Shown: in pieces, positions 24,050-35,939 of the stretch
Layout: the number at the start of each line of letters is the position of its first letter
How positions within the stretch are numbered: position 1 is the stretch's first letter
Source of the DNA: Balaenoptera acutorostrata
Lineage: Eukaryota > Chordata > Mammalia > Artiodactyla > Balaenopteridae
Direction of reading: 5' to 3'
Assembly (NCBI RefSeq): GCF_949987535.1
Contig: NC_080078.1
Location: 50,308,207-50,372,206, forward strand
Length of the DNA stretch: 64,000 nt
The notes under the pieces: generated by a model
The model's database searches: none
The model's input: only the letters and a program-made list of their open reading frames with translations
What the model was told of the DNA's origin: nothing
Translations under genes and position numbers: made by a program

Positions 24050-24665
24050 CTGGCACATTAGAATCACCTGGGCCACTTCAAAAACTATCGATATCCAAGC
24101 CTGTCTGTATTAATTTCCTAGGGCTGCCATAAAAAGTACCACAAACTGGTTGGCTGAGAATAACAGAAATTTATTGTCTTACAGTTCCAGAGACTAGAAG
24201 TCTGAAATCTAGGTTCCCTCTCTGAAACCTGTAGGGAAAGGATCCCTCCTTACCTCTCCCAGCTTCTGGTAGCCCCAGATGTTCCTCGTGGCTGCATAAC
24301 TCCAATTGAATCTTACCACGGTGATCTCTTTATGTCTCTTAACATAATCTTCCCTCCTGCATGTCTCCTCTGTATTCAAATTTCTCCTTTTTATAAACAC
24401 ACTAATCATATTAAATTAGGGCCCACCCTGAAGACCTTAGTTTAACTTGATTACTTCTTTAAAGATCCATTTCCAAATAAGGTCACCTTCGGAGGTACTA
24501 AGGATTAGGACTTCAACATGTCTTTTTGGCGAGACAGAACTCAACCCATAAACCAACCCAGATCAATTACATCAACGTCTCTGGAGTGAGTCCCAGGCAC
24601 CACTATATTGTGAGTACCCTAGGAGATTCTACCATGCAGCTTGGATTGAGAATCACTGCGCTGAG
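24050..24665 (+). mobile_element. hAT MITE relic split by an MLT1 LTR
   Basis: 24050-24105 ('cacattagaatcacctgggc') is the left part and about 24555-24665 ('tggattgagaatcactgc') the right part of one MER5/MER58-type element. The MLT1 at 24106-24550 lies in the middle, so the DNA transposon is older than the LTR insertion. Confidence 0.6.
24106..24550 (-). mobile_element. Solo MLT1 LTR (ERVL-MaLR)
   Basis: Antisense MLT1 (A/B-like): it begins with 'tgtattaatttcctagggct', has 'cagaaatttattgtcttaca', and ends with 'aggacttcaacatgtc' and 'actcaaccca'. MaLR elements are ancient ERVL-derived retrotransposons. No internal region accompanies it. Confidence 0.88.
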
Positions 24666-24789
24666 AGAAGGTCTGCAATGGCCTCTATTGTCATGGGAAC
24701 CACTGGTACTGAGGGTGGTAAGTGTTGAGCGGGACTTTGATGACTAAAACACCAAAGCTGAGGAAATAGGAGATAAATAACTAACATTC

Positions 24790-24972
24790 TAAAGCAGTGG
24801 TGGTTCTCAATCTTGAACATACATGGAATAACCTAAGAACTTTAAAATATACTGAAGCCTGGGTACATCCCAGAGATTCTGATGTAACTGTCTGCCTGAG
24901 ACTTGGGCGTGGAGGATTTTAAAAGCTCCCACAGGTCATCCTACTGTGCAATCAAGATGAGAACCACTGTTT
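24790..24972 (+). mobile_element. MER5/MER58-type hAT relic, near full length
   Basis: Both ends show the inverted terminal pattern ('ggtggttctcaa' at the left, 'gagaaccactgt' at the right) and the middle has 'cccagagattctgatgtaac'. Non-coding. Confidence 0.8.
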
Positions 24973-25049
24973 ACAAAGAAAGATTTGTTATGAAGTGGCC
25001 AAACTGGCCCTCAAGACTAGAAACACTGGAATAAGGGCCCCAGGCTCGT

Positions 25050-25404
25050 GATCCCAGGACTTTGCTCTTTCCACTCAACATCTTTCCTTTTTAACAGATT
25101 ATTTTACAACATCGAGTTGAAGGGTCTTTAAATGTTATCTTTCCATTCTTCATATAAATGTGGGCAAGTCTTTCTCATCTTAAAAAATGCAATCTCCCCC
25201 AACCCTACTTCCCAATCAATTACCCCTTTTTCCCCCTCACTATTACACAAAGCTTCTGGAAACATTATTCTAAACTCATCTTTGTCAAGTTCTCACTTCC
25301 CACATGCTTCATAAGCCTCTGAAACATGACCTGCCCTGATCATTTCCCTGTAGGTGAACTCACCAAGGTCACCAATGACCTCCTAATTACCAAATGCACC
25401 TCCT
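25050..25404 (+). repeat. Ancient unnamed repeat, left part
   Basis: Contains 'aaggtcaccaatgacctcct', a phrase of a widespread ancient LINE-like repeat. The right part continues at 26224-26420 after an L1 insertion. Confidence 0.5.
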
Positions 25405-26234
25405 CAGGTGGCCAACAGATACACTAAAAGATGCTCAACATTGCTAACAGGGAAATGCAATCAAAACCACAATGAGCTATCACCTCACACCTGTCAGAAT
25501 CGCCATGATCAAGGAGAACACAAATAACAGGAGAGGATGTGGAGAAAAGGGAACCCTTGTACATAGTGGGAATGTAAATGGGTGCAGCTGCTGTGGAAAA
25601 CAGTATAGATGTTTCTCAAAAAACTAAAAATGGAACTACCATATGACCCAGCAATTCCACTCGGGTATATATCCAAACAACCAACAGTAATTTGAAAAGA
25701 TACCTGCACCCCCAATGTTCATAGCAGCATTATTTACAAATGCCAAGGTATAAAAGCAACCTAAGTGCCCATTAACAGATGAATGGATAAAAAAGGTGTG
25801 GCATACTCACACACACACAATGGAATACTATTAAGCCATAAAAAAGAATGAAATTTTGCCATCTGCAGCAACATGGATGAACTTGGAGGGCATTATGCTA
25901 AGTGAAATAAATCAGACAGAGAAAGATAAATACTGTATCATATCACTTATATGTGGAATCTAAAAAGTACAACAAACTAGTGAATAAAACAAAAAGAAGC
26001 AGACTCACAGATATAGAGAACAAACTAGTGGTTACCAGTGGGGAGAGGGAAGAGGGGAGAGGCAATGTAGGGGTAGGGGAAAAAGAAAAAGGGTTATTAT
26101 GGGATTATATGAAATCATGTGTGTGAAACTTTTGAAAACTGTAAAGCACTTTAGAGTTTAAAGAATGTTTCATTCAATAAAAAGAAAAAAATAATTTTAA
26201 AAATAAAAATTAAAAAAAAATACATGCACATTCT
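25394..26234 (+). mobile_element. 5'-truncated older L1, with target duplication
   Basis: L1 3' segment: diverged ORF2 C-terminal codons (25405-25970), 3' UTR and an A-rich tail ending at 26223. An 11-bp target duplication with two mismatches flanks it (25394-25404 and 26224-26234). ORF2 is full of stops. Older than copies A-C judging by decay. Confidence 0.85.
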
Positions 26235-26420
26235 TCTCTCACATGAACTTTCCTACATAATCTTCAAGACTTTTACCCCTTCTCTCCCTCTCCTGGGCTC
26301 CTCCTTTGGCTTCCACAGAGTCATTCTTTTTGATTTCCTTTGGGGGCTCAACTGCCTATTAAATTTTTGTGTCTACTTTAGACCTAGTTTTGTTTCATTT
26401 TGGATTAGGTTGACATACAA
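26235..26420 (+). repeat. Ancient unnamed repeat, right part
   Basis: C/T-rich 'ctctccctctcctgggctcc' stretch continues the element interrupted at 25404. Confidence 0.45.
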
Positions 26421-26526
26421 AATTATGCTCTTTGTAACCAGAAGTGGATAAATATAGGTCTATCATACAGTTTAACCTTACGCCCTATCCCAATGCAATG
26501 TTAATCATACTGCCCCTGGCTTCAGC

Positions 26527-26560
26527 TGTCATTTGTATACAGGGTTTGTCATTTGTATAC
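26527..26560 (+). repeat. Short direct repeat, 14 bp, period 20
   Basis: TGTCATTTGTATAC occurs at 26527-26540 and again at 26547-26560. Confidence 0.9.
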
Positions 26561-26969
26561 TCAGACCAGTTGCTGAAGTATTGCAATATTTCCTGCCAAT
26601 TGGTAAGTAGTTGGTGCCTCGTGCCCTCCCACTACCCTGACTGTCCTGCTTCCTCTCTTGGTACTCCTGACACCTCCCAATGATCCAGTAACTAAAGGGA
26701 AAATGCCTGGCATAACAGGTGGCCCCTGAGATCCTGCTTCAAGCCTTCAAGAATCTGTTCTGACTGGTTGATGTTCATGTTGTACTGATTGTGGAATATT
26801 TTCGTATACCCCTATGTATTCATGATTTCCAAATGTCTCTATCCATTGATAAGAAATTATCTTTTCTTAGCCTCAGACCCATATTGTCACCTGACTCTCC
26901 CTACTTTGACATCGCATAGACACATCAGAGCCAACACACCCAAGATGGGACATCAAACCTCCCCACAGT

Positions 26970-27342
26970 GACAGACTTTAACTTTGGTGGCCCCAACAAA
27001 CTACATCTCCAGGCACCCATGCCCTAGTGTAGACCCCTCTCACACTGACCCTGGGTTTGGCCATTGGACTTTCTTTGGCCAATGGGACATTATCAAACAT
27101 GGTGGAAACAGAGCCTTAGGGAGCACTTGTCCTCTTAGAACGCTCACTCCTGGGAGGCATCTGCCAAATTCTAAAGTAGCTCAGACTAGACTTCTTTGTG
27201 ATGAGACCAGGTAAAGGGAGAGGTCAGGGGGGAAAGCATAGAGGCCCCAGATGTCACCCAGCATCCCCACTCTATCCTGTCCAAATATCTCACCTACAGA
27301 ATCCTGAGAAGTAAAATGGTTGTTGTTTTAAGCTTCTGCATT
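26970..27342 (+). mobile_element. Solo MLT1-type LTR
   Basis: MaLR LTR pattern: 'gtttggccattggactttct', 'ggccaatgggacattat' and an end with 'ggttgttgttttaagcttct'. First of five plus-strand MLT1 copies up to 37.6 kb. Confidence 0.75.
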
Positions 27343-27344
27343 GT

Positions 27345-27953
27345 TAGACAGGGTTCTCCAGACAAAAAGAACCACCAACAGGATATGCATGTATGTATAA
27401 AATATTTATTTATTTGCTTATTAATTAATTAATTTATTTATTTATCATAAGAAATTAGCTCATGCAGTTATGGAAACTGACAAGTCCCAAGATTTACAAG
27501 GTGAGTCGGCCAGCTGCAGACCCAGGAGAGATGATGGGGTGGCTCCAGTCTGAGTCCAATGGCCTGAAATCCAGGAGTACTGACAGTGTAGTTCCAGTCC
27601 AAAGGCCAGGAAACTCAAGACCCAGAAAGATCAATGTTTCCATTTGAGTCCAAAGGCAAGAAAACACCGATGTCACAGTTCCCAGGTAGTTAGGCAGAAG
27701 GAATTCCCCCTGAATTCCTCAAGAGGAATTCCCTCATGAACAAAAAGTCAGCCTTTTTGTTCTATTCAGGTTTTCAGCTGATGGGATGAGGCCCACACAC
27801 ATCAGGGAGGGCAATTTGCTTTACTCAGTCTGCTAATAAAAATGTTCGTTTTAAACAAAACACCCTCACAGAAACACTCAGAATAACATTTGACCAAATA
27901 CCTAGGCACCCCATGACCCAGTCGAGCTGGCACATAAAATTAACCATCACGAC
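27345..27953 (-). mobile_element. LTR-like ancient repeat, near full length
   Basis: Antisense copy of the repeat also seen at 19333: starts with 'agacagggttctccagac' and ends with 'cacataaaattaaccatcac'. The ends (TG...CA in its own orientation) suggest an LTR. The family name is not certain. 27395-27450 inside it is (TTTA)/(TTAA) simple sequence. Confidence 0.65.
27400..27450. repeat. (TTTA)n/(ATTA)n low-complexity tract
   Basis: Four-base A/T repeats inside the LTR-like element. Confidence 0.9.
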
Positions 27954-28618
27954 TTCTAAGCTTTTGGGTGGTTTGTTGTACACCAATAGGTGACAAAAAA
28001 ATATGTGCTCCTTACATGATAGGGTACAGGACTGACCTATACAATACAGACTCAAGTCTACTCCTTGTATACTATGACCCACTTCAAGAAATGACATTAT
28101 CATTCAATAGGACCTTAATCCAAAATCTAGGATTATCCTAGAATAATAGTTTTCCTCCTTTACACTTGATCATTAATACGTTATAATTCCACCTCCTTGT
28201 TAATTTCATAAGGCTTTTTAACCTCACTGCCACTGCCCTTGATAGGACAAAAATGACAAATACCTGGGATTGTGCTGTCACTCCTCCTTTCAATGACCGT
28301 GGCGAACATGGCCAATCCATCAGGCCTCGGTTTTCAGTTCACCAGGAAAGTGGCCACATAATTCTCCTCAACTCCCCACTGAAGGCATTTATGACAAATG
28401 GGTCACACGGTGTGCAGCCTGTTTGCTATCCCTATTCTAGACCCTACTGTATTAAAGCAAAGCCACTTGCTGGTTACACCAACCTCCCCTCGCATTACCC
28501 AAATCAATTCATCTACCACCTTCTAGAAGGATTACCAAATTAATCTTTCTAACATGCATTTGAAGTTGTCTGGGTTGCCAACCTGCGCTCACCCAAGACT
28601 CAGAGGTTTTCGGGTGTG
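27954..28618. other. Unassigned
   Basis: No gene or repeat recognised. Confidence 0.4.
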
Positions 28619-29097
28619 TTAGATTGTTTGCAAAGATGGCTCCAATTCTCTGCCCTTCCCAAATCCATATCCCTTGTGATGTGACTTTTCAGCTCCTCCC
28701 ATCAAGAGATAAAGTCTGTTTCCCCATCCTTGAATCCTAGGGGCCTGGTGACTTGCTTTGAACAAGAGAGGTAACATGGTGGAGACTCTGAGCCTCAGCC
28801 TCATGAGGCTGTGAGCATGTGCCCTCTCTTGGAACCCTGCGACTGGCATAAGAACAAACCTGGGCTTGCCTGCTGTGAAGGAAATGGCATGGAGTGGAGC
28901 CACATCCCTCAATCTAAGCTCCCCCCCAGACATGTTAAAGGGCACAGCCAAGCTCAACAAAGCCACCTGACTACCCACAGCTGAGCACAGGTAGATTATT
29001 ATTATACACCAAGCCATAGCCACTCAGGTGACCCAAAGCTGAGGTTTTGTGGTTGGTTGTTACATAGCATCTCACGGCCATAGGTAACTGATATAAG
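28619..29097 (+). mobile_element. Solo MLT1 LTR
   Basis: 'gcaaagatggctccaattct', 'ctcctcccatcaagagataa' and 'ggtgacttgctttgaac' follow the MLT1C/D pattern. The end is at the 'ggtaactgatataa' phrase. Non-coding; the long antisense ORF across it is fortuitous. Confidence 0.85.
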
Positions 29098-30012
29098 GTT
29101 TATATGAAGGGCCTGTGAGCAGGTCCATCACAGCTCTATTTGCATGCGAAACAAAACAAATACTACAGGAGAACTCATCCAACTGAGTCAAGGAACCAAA
29201 CAAACCAAATATAAGAGTCAGCAAATCTATAGGTGGCTATTGTAGGAAAAGCTTTATTAAGAACACAAGGGGGCACCTGCCAACCCAACAATGTTGATGC
29301 TAGCACTTTCATTATGGGTGGAAGACAAAGCCTGCATCAGCACCGGAGTATCCTCAGAATCTTCAAAGGCCATTTGGCAGCATCAGAGACCTCGGCAGCT
29401 GACATCCCTACAGGGAACTGAAGCAGGGAACATGGCAGACACCACACGGTCGCTAAGAGGATTGTGATTGTGAGAACATTGGAGACGCCTCTGAGAAACT
29501 GTCAGAAATAAAAGAAGGCACCTTGAAAGGTCCTGCCGAAGAAAGAATGCTTCGTGATAATCTTTTTGACTCTATCTTACTCCACCACCTGGTGTGGATT
29601 GGGAAAAATGACTTATAAAAGTCTGAAATTGTTCAATAATTCTTTGCTCTCCAAAAAACAAAGAACAAAAAAATCTTGTTAACACCGAAAGACAGGTTTA
29701 TTCATCTCTCACCCGACATGGATGTAAGACAACCTTCTCACACACACAATGTCCACCTGTGTCTTTTCTATCTCTCCTTACTCTCCAACACCTGTTAGAT
29801 CATGTGGTTTCTCATTCCCCACCACAGCGACTAAAGAAGTGAATTCCTCTGTTTCTAAAAGAGCATCTCACAAGCCCCACAGTTGACCTCCTTCTAGGAC
29901 ATGGGATTTTATGCAGAGAGTAGAAGCTATAGTTCTTTTCTTCAAGCTACAGTATAAACAAGGGTATGGTTGTCCCTTCCCTTCATCGGCAGCAATAAAC
30001 TTGCATTGTAGA
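29098..30012. other. Unassigned
   Basis: No gene is supported. A short A run sits at 30018-30026, at the edge of the next LTR. Confidence 0.4.
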
Positions 30013-30505
30013 ATGCAAAAAAAAAATGGCCATAAATTCATTGCAGGTCCTACCCTTAAAAGAGAAGTCTATTTCTCCACCTCTTGAATCTGGGCTTGGT
30101 CATGTGACTTGTTTTGGCCAATGGGACATAAGCAAATATAATGCAAAGAGAGGCTTGAAAAGAGCTTGCACATTGAGGCCTGCTCTTTTTCTGCTGTTCT
30201 TGGAACTCAGAGATGGCAGTTTGAATGAGCCCTAGCTAGCTTCCTGGAGACGCCAAATGGGAGAAAAACATAGCACCTGAACCTTCAGCCCACCAACTTC
30301 CAGACATGTGAGTGAGGTCATCCTGCCCAACCAGCAGCCAGGGGCAGCTGCTGCATGAGTGGGAACTTAGGCAAGACAGGCTGAAGAATGGCCCAGTCTA
30401 GCCCAGCCCAAATTGCCAACCCACAAAATTGTGAGCAAATAAATGTTGGTGTAAGCTGCTAAGTTTTGGAATAGCTTATTTACGCAGCAAAGGCTAATGG
30501 GCACA
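30013..30505 (+). mobile_element. Solo MLT1 LTR
   Basis: 'gggcttggtcatgtgacttg', 'ggccaatgggacataagc', 'gccaacttccagacatgtg'-type and 'attgtgagcaaataaatg' phrases in MLT1 order. The AATAAA at 30439-30444 is the LTR's own poly(A) signal. Confidence 0.85.
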
Positions 30506-33185
30506 TCACTAAAAATAAGGTATAGGATGTCAGAGGTGAATGTGCAGTGGGGAACCATAACATCTCCTTGTATGAGATGAGCCTCCCAAACCACAGCAAA
30601 TTGTAAAGGGGATAGGATGGAAGAATTTATTTCTGTCTCTATCATCAGAATCTGATTTAAAAAGCCCACGGGGAAAGTAAAACAAAACAAACAACAACAA
30701 AAAAAAATACAAAGTAAAATCAAAACAGCAGCTCCTCTCAACTCTTAGAAAATGAAACAGGTATATTTTTCTGAAAAGAGTAGTTCTGCTTATGTAAACT
30801 ATGTAGCTGGCCATGTGTTTTTCTTCTCTTTGGTTTAAAAACATTCAGATCCAAGTTTAAGTCCTACCTCTAACAAATGACTAGGACTTCTCAGAATTCA
30901 ACATACTGTTCATTTACTTATTTGGGAGGGGGGCATATTTTCCACATAGTATACAAACTTTTACTTCTATTCCACTTCATTTTCACCTTTTTTCCAATAT
31001 ATTTGTCTTAAAACATTCCAAATGCCTTTTGAATGAAGACTTGACACATGTAACATTTACTTATTGGTTTCTTCTGTTTTGACTCAAAGGCACACCTTAA
31101 ATTGAGGTGACCACAATGTCCATTCTTCCTTGTTTTCTGCTTCTACTTTTCCCCCCATGGCCATGGATAGAGTCACAGGAAGGGAGGAGGAAGTGGGAAA
31201 TAGAGGTGGGAAAACATTTTGCAATTTTCCAAGCGCTAGATATAATCTAGGAGATGTGCATTTTCTATTGAAATAATTTTCTCCATAACAATACACACTC
31301 TTATTAGAACTGTATTTTTACTGACAGAGCCCAGAGTTGCTTCACTCAGCCTCCTGCACATAGAAGGAAAAACAAACAAACAAACAAACAAAAGAAAAAA
31401 CACAAAATACGCTCATCACTGTGATATAAATATGCTTTGATTTGCTCAGTCTCTTATTTATTTTTCTTTCAAGATCCACAGCCTTCCTTGACACTTCCAA
31501 ATGATTCTGGGACTGACTGCATTTGCATGAAGTTATTTGAATTTTGATCTATGTCTTTAATCAGGCACATTGCTTTGAATACATTAGTTTGAATGGTAGA
31601 GTCAAATGGCTACTGTTTTTTCTGTAATGTGAGTAAATAAATTAATAGAATTTAGGGGTTAGCTTGAATGTCTTCTTTTATGTGACCTAGACAATACAAT
31701 GTCTTATTATTACTGCATTCCTGACAATAAAGCATATAGTGTTTCCCAGTGAGTTAAAACAATAGCTATATAAATACAAAACATATTACTCATATCTGTT
31801 GTGTACTTAGTTGTCCATTATTAATATTAATCATCTTTGCTTTCTTCCAGGGAGCTTAGAGTCCCATATATTTTACAATCAAAACTGTCAAGAATTATAA
31901 CACTACTCTATGTGATCTCTATAAAAGGAGATATAAATGCCAATCAAAAGGGCCATTGGTTGCTTCATTTATATGCAAAGTGCTCCTGCCCATAAATTAC
32001 ATTAATAGTTTAGATTCTCCATACCTTGTCACAGAAGGAGCTCAAAGCATGTTTGATCCTTTCATTCTTATGACTTCTGCTTTAGGAGGAAGCAACCCTG
32101 GCAGGTCCTGGGATGACCTTTTCCTCATACACTCCCAAACAAAGAGAAGAGGCCACCCTCTGCCTTTTTCCTAGATAGTCCCAGATGCGGGGTCCTGATG
32201 CAAGAGGGAGTGACAAGGACCCTGTGTGACTCAGGTGACACATCTAGGTCACCGTCACAATCCTGTCCACCAAGTTGGAGCTGTTTGGGACCATGATTCT
32301 TGCTTCTCTTTACTTTGTCAGGGAAAAAAATTTGCCAAATGCAACATCCATTGAAATGTCATCATCGGCACATCTCAGAGCAGACTCCTTTTGAACTTCA
32401 GGAATAATACACCTGATGATGGGGTCCAGGGCATTCCAGCCTGATACCAACTTGTATTCTTTAGTGAATAATATTTCAGCAAAATTCAAGAATAGATCCA
32501 ATTTAGAGCATCCTTTATTAATCCATTTTGAAATGTCACTGCTTTACTCCAAACACCTCTGGAGAATGTGTCAACAAGCGCAAGGCAGTGAAACAAGAGA
32601 GGTCGTTCCTCACAGACAGCAAAAGTGCCCAATCAAGTGCCCAGCTGACTACCTGATAACATGTGAAGTAACTGTCTTCCTGCTTTCTTCCCATTTTCTA
32701 AGACATCTATTATCTGAATTGTGAACATTGAACCACGTTGGGGGAAAGCCACCTTCCGCCCGACTTGACTTACAGGTCAACCCCTTCAGATGACAAACAA
32801 TAGAGGAACGATCAGGCAGATGCCCAGAGGTTCACTGTCAGAGCCGTGTCTGTTCTCTTGGGCATCCCCCGCGATTTCTCCTTTTTCTGTTCTGATAAGT
32901 TCCTGGCTCTAATTGGAGGCAGGAACAGCACTGTTAGAGCAGAATTTAATATCCATACTGGATGGTGCCGTTACTTTATAGATGAGAAGGGGAATAAGTG
33001 ACTGTGTTTGGAGGCTGCTGGTTTACTGTTGATTTTTTCAAATCAAGAAACAGTTTTAAACCACTATGTTTATTTGTTCACTAATTAAATTATCACAAAG
33101 TGTCTATATTCCTGGCACTGCCCTCGAGACCTAAGGACCAAAGGAAATGAGAACAAATAATCACTGCCATGTCTTATGTTTTATG
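30506..33185. other. Long unassigned stretch
   Basis: Only short ORFs. Contains A-rich patches (30675-30715) and an (AAAC)n run at 31365-31393. 32230-32520 and 32880-33060 may hold old repeats, but I cannot identify them. Confidence 0.4.
31365..31393. repeat. (AAAC)n simple repeat
   Basis: About six AAAC units. Confidence 0.9.
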
Positions 33186-33189
33186 AGGG

Positions 33190-33565
33190 GAGTTGCTCAT
33201 TAATTTACTCAAATATTTATTGAGTCCATACTATGTGCCGGGCACTCTTCCAGTTTTGGGAAAAAAGCAATGAATAAAACAGACAGAAATCCTTCCCTTA
33301 ATGGAAGCTTACAATTTAAGGACAATAGTAAAAAACAGAATAAATAAGTAAAACATACAGTATGTAAATGGTGTCGAGTTCTATTGAGAAAAAGAAAGCA
33401 GGGAAGGGATTAGGGTGTGGGTTTTCATTTTGCAGAAGAAAATATTTGGGTCAAGAACCCAAGGTGTTGAGGAAGTGAGACACATGCATATCCAAGGGAA
33501 GAGCATTACAAACAGAACGTGAACGCCAAGCCCTGAGAGGGAACATGCCAGGTGTGATGCAAGAA
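33190..33565 (+). repeat. Ancient repeat, 'tattgagtccatactatgtg' family
   Basis: Good match to a widespread ancient mammalian repeat by its opening phrase, the 'aaaacagacagaaatcct' phrase and the later 'gaagagcattacaaacag' phrase. Same family as 61555-63235. Name not recalled. Confidence 0.6.
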
Positions 33566-33569
33566 CAGC

Positions 33570-34085
33570 CCAGCTTTTATATTCCAAAGATGGCCACTGC
33601 AATATTCCTTTCCCCCACATGACCTTCCAGAGCCTTGCCATCCCTGCCTTCTATCAAGAGTCTATGTCTCCTCCCCTTCAGCCTAAGCAGGACCTTGTGA
33701 TTGCCCTGACTTGTAGTGTATGGCAAGTATGACAGAAGAGATGCTAGGTGACATCCAGGCTTGGTCATAAAAGGTAGAACAGCTTCTGCTCGGCTCTCTT
33801 TCTTGGGAAGCTTGCCTTTGGGACCAGCCGCCATGTTGTGAGGAAGCCCAGGCCACACAGAGGCCTGCATGGAGAGGGACAGAGGCTGAGCTTCCAGCTG
33901 ACTGCACAGCCACATGAGAAGCAGAAGCACGTGCTCCAGCCCCCCGGAGTTGAGCCCAGTCAACTGACACCGTGTACAGCAGCACTGAGCCTTCTCACTA
34001 ACCCCAGGGTTATGAGCAAAATGAATGATTGTTGTCATTTTCAACCACTCAGTTGTGGGGTAGTCAGATGGCGAAGTGACCAAAA
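33570..34085 (+). mobile_element. Solo MLT1 LTR
   Basis: 'ccaaagatggccactgcaat', 'aggaccttgtgattgccctg' and 'gccgccatgttgtgaggaag' are MLT1 features. Ends around 'ccactcagttgtggggtag'. The 168-codon antisense ORF is a chance frame in the LTR. Confidence 0.82.
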
Positions 34086-34742
34086 CAAGTGAGGAAGGCC
34101 TTGGATTAGGAGACAGTTAAGGGGTGGGGCCAGTCCTTGAGGGTTTTACACACCATTGCAAATTCTTTGCCTTTAACGTTAATGAGAAAGCCACCTGACC
34201 AACAAGTAAATGCTGGTCACTGTCTAGGACCCGGATGTCATCAAGAAGACAGCCTCCAGCAAGTACACATCTCCTACCCTTGGGCAGAGGTTCTTTCGAA
34301 GACAGGGACCCTTCCTTCCACTTTCCACAGGCAACATTTTGCACTCATGGTGACAAACTCACTCAGAGACTGATCTGACCATCCCATTTCCTGTCACAAA
34401 ATTGTAATAGTCGCCTGTATGGTAAGCACACACCCTTGGGATGCTGGCTGGCACTGCCCCGTGTCACTGGGAGAATTCAACTTCCATGCATATTTAGGTT
34501 TCAGGCAACTTAGACCCATAGATACCCAAATGGGGTGAGACAAAGGGTGCTTTCCATGGAGGCTTCTGGACCTTGTTTCCCCTCCGGCTCAACAAGCTTC
34601 TTGTTGCCTGACTTTGGGGGACTGCAGCATGGCCCACCTGGCATGGAGACATTTGCTGCATCGTGGGGGAGGACAGGCAAGCGCGGTCCCACCAGCAAAG
34701 CGTTTTTCAATGCTGAGGGGCTCAGAAAGATGACCATTGAAG
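34086..34742. other. Unassigned
   Basis: No gene or repeat recognised. Confidence 0.4.
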
Positions 34743-34817
34743 GAATCCATCCCTTTTTTAAAAACTGAAGCATAGTTGATTTACAATACTGTGTTAGTTT
34801 CATAAAAGAATCCATCC
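34743..34817 (-). mobile_element. 55-bp L1 stub with perfect target duplication
   Basis: 34753-34807 is the last part of an L1 3' end on the minus strand (T-rich start, then 'tagttgatttacaatactgt'). GAATCCATCC flanks it exactly at 34743-34752 and 34808-34817. An extreme 5' truncation. Confidence 0.9.
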
Positions 34818-35545
34818 TTGTTGATATTTTAAACAGGTTAATGCACCTATGTGAGGTGCAGTATCTACTCCCTTTGGGGCTGAGATTATAAAAGTGCTCA
34901 GTCTGGAAGTTTGTAAAACAGGACAGTCTTCCAAAAACAGGGCAAATGAAGCCTCATGATGATGATGGCCACGGTGAGTCTGGAGGGAGACAGGTCACCG
35001 CTCCTGAGTCACACAGGGGCTAGGATCCTGTCCAACTCCTCTGGGGACAGCGCTGAGGACTCCACACTGAGGTCCAGGAAGAACCAGTACAAACACTCTT
35101 CTACTGAGTTGTTGAGTTTGAGGCAACTGCTAACAGTGATCAATTTCCACACATTACATCCTGTTCCTAGGCAGGTTCAAAGGGAATTTGGGTAGGTGGA
35201 TGAGCAACAGGATTCAACAAAATACCCTTTAGATTAGGCCCAGTCAGGAAGAAATAACTTCTGTTCTTGCTGTTTTGTTTCGTGTTAACCAACTCAGGGT
35301 GGTAGGATGTGAGATGCTGAATAGTATTTTGGGTGAATGTCTTAGAGAGTTGCCTTGAGAACCTTAACATTCTCAACCACACTGACGTGAAGGCAGGTTG
35401 TGCTGGCACTGAAAGGCCTGCCAGACAATTAAAAGAAAGATGACACACATTTCAGTTTGGCATTTGTCCTCATAAATTTGAAATCATGTCATTTCATCAG
35501 AGGGATATTAAGCCTTTCTTAAGACAATCCAGTCAAAGAAAGTGA
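34818..35545. other. Unassigned
   Basis: Only short ORFs without motifs. Confidence 0.4.
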
Positions 35546-35549
35546 GAAC

Positions 35550-35695
35550 TAGAGGGTGCCTTCCTGATGTTCTCCTCATTTCACAGGTTGAGAACCCTGA
35601 GTCCCAGAACAGATAAATGGCTTGTTCAAGGCCCTCAGCTGTTTGGAAGTCAACAGTCATACAGTTCAAGTCCTAGGGTTTGGGCCCTTTAACAC
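35550..35695 (-). repeat. MIR SINE, antisense
   Basis: 'catttcacaggttgagaacc' and 'atggcttgttcaaggccctc' match the MIR core in antisense. Confidence 0.7.
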
Positions 35696-35714
35696 CATTG
35701 CAATTGCTGATAAC

Positions 35715-35885
35715 ACAAGCCAGTTACTGCAATATCACCTGGTATACAAAAGGCACTCAATAACGGTGGCCTCCCCCCATCAGGCTGTGAGATCTTCGAT
35801 GGCACGGTGAGGTCTCATTTATGCTTAACTTCCCAATGCCTTCCCTATAATAAGAGCTCATTTTTAATAGATAAATGCACAAACA
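35715..35885 (+). repeat. L2 3' end
   Basis: 'tgtgagatcttcgatggcac' and 'ttcccaatgccttccct' fit the L2 3' UTR. Confidence 0.5.
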
Positions 35886-35939
35886 CTGGATTCCTACCAC
35901 ACTCAAAATGTTCATTGTTTCTGATTGCTGAAACACCAA

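Noticed and set aside
28619..29023. 134-codon antisense ORF
   Set aside because: Inside an MLT1 LTR, no motif.
31365..31393. CRISPR-like or other phased array
   Set aside because: Simple AAAC repeat in mammalian DNA; no spacer-repeat pattern anywhere in the window.
33577..34083. 168-codon antisense ORF
   Set aside because: Falls entirely inside an MLT1 LTR; no motif.
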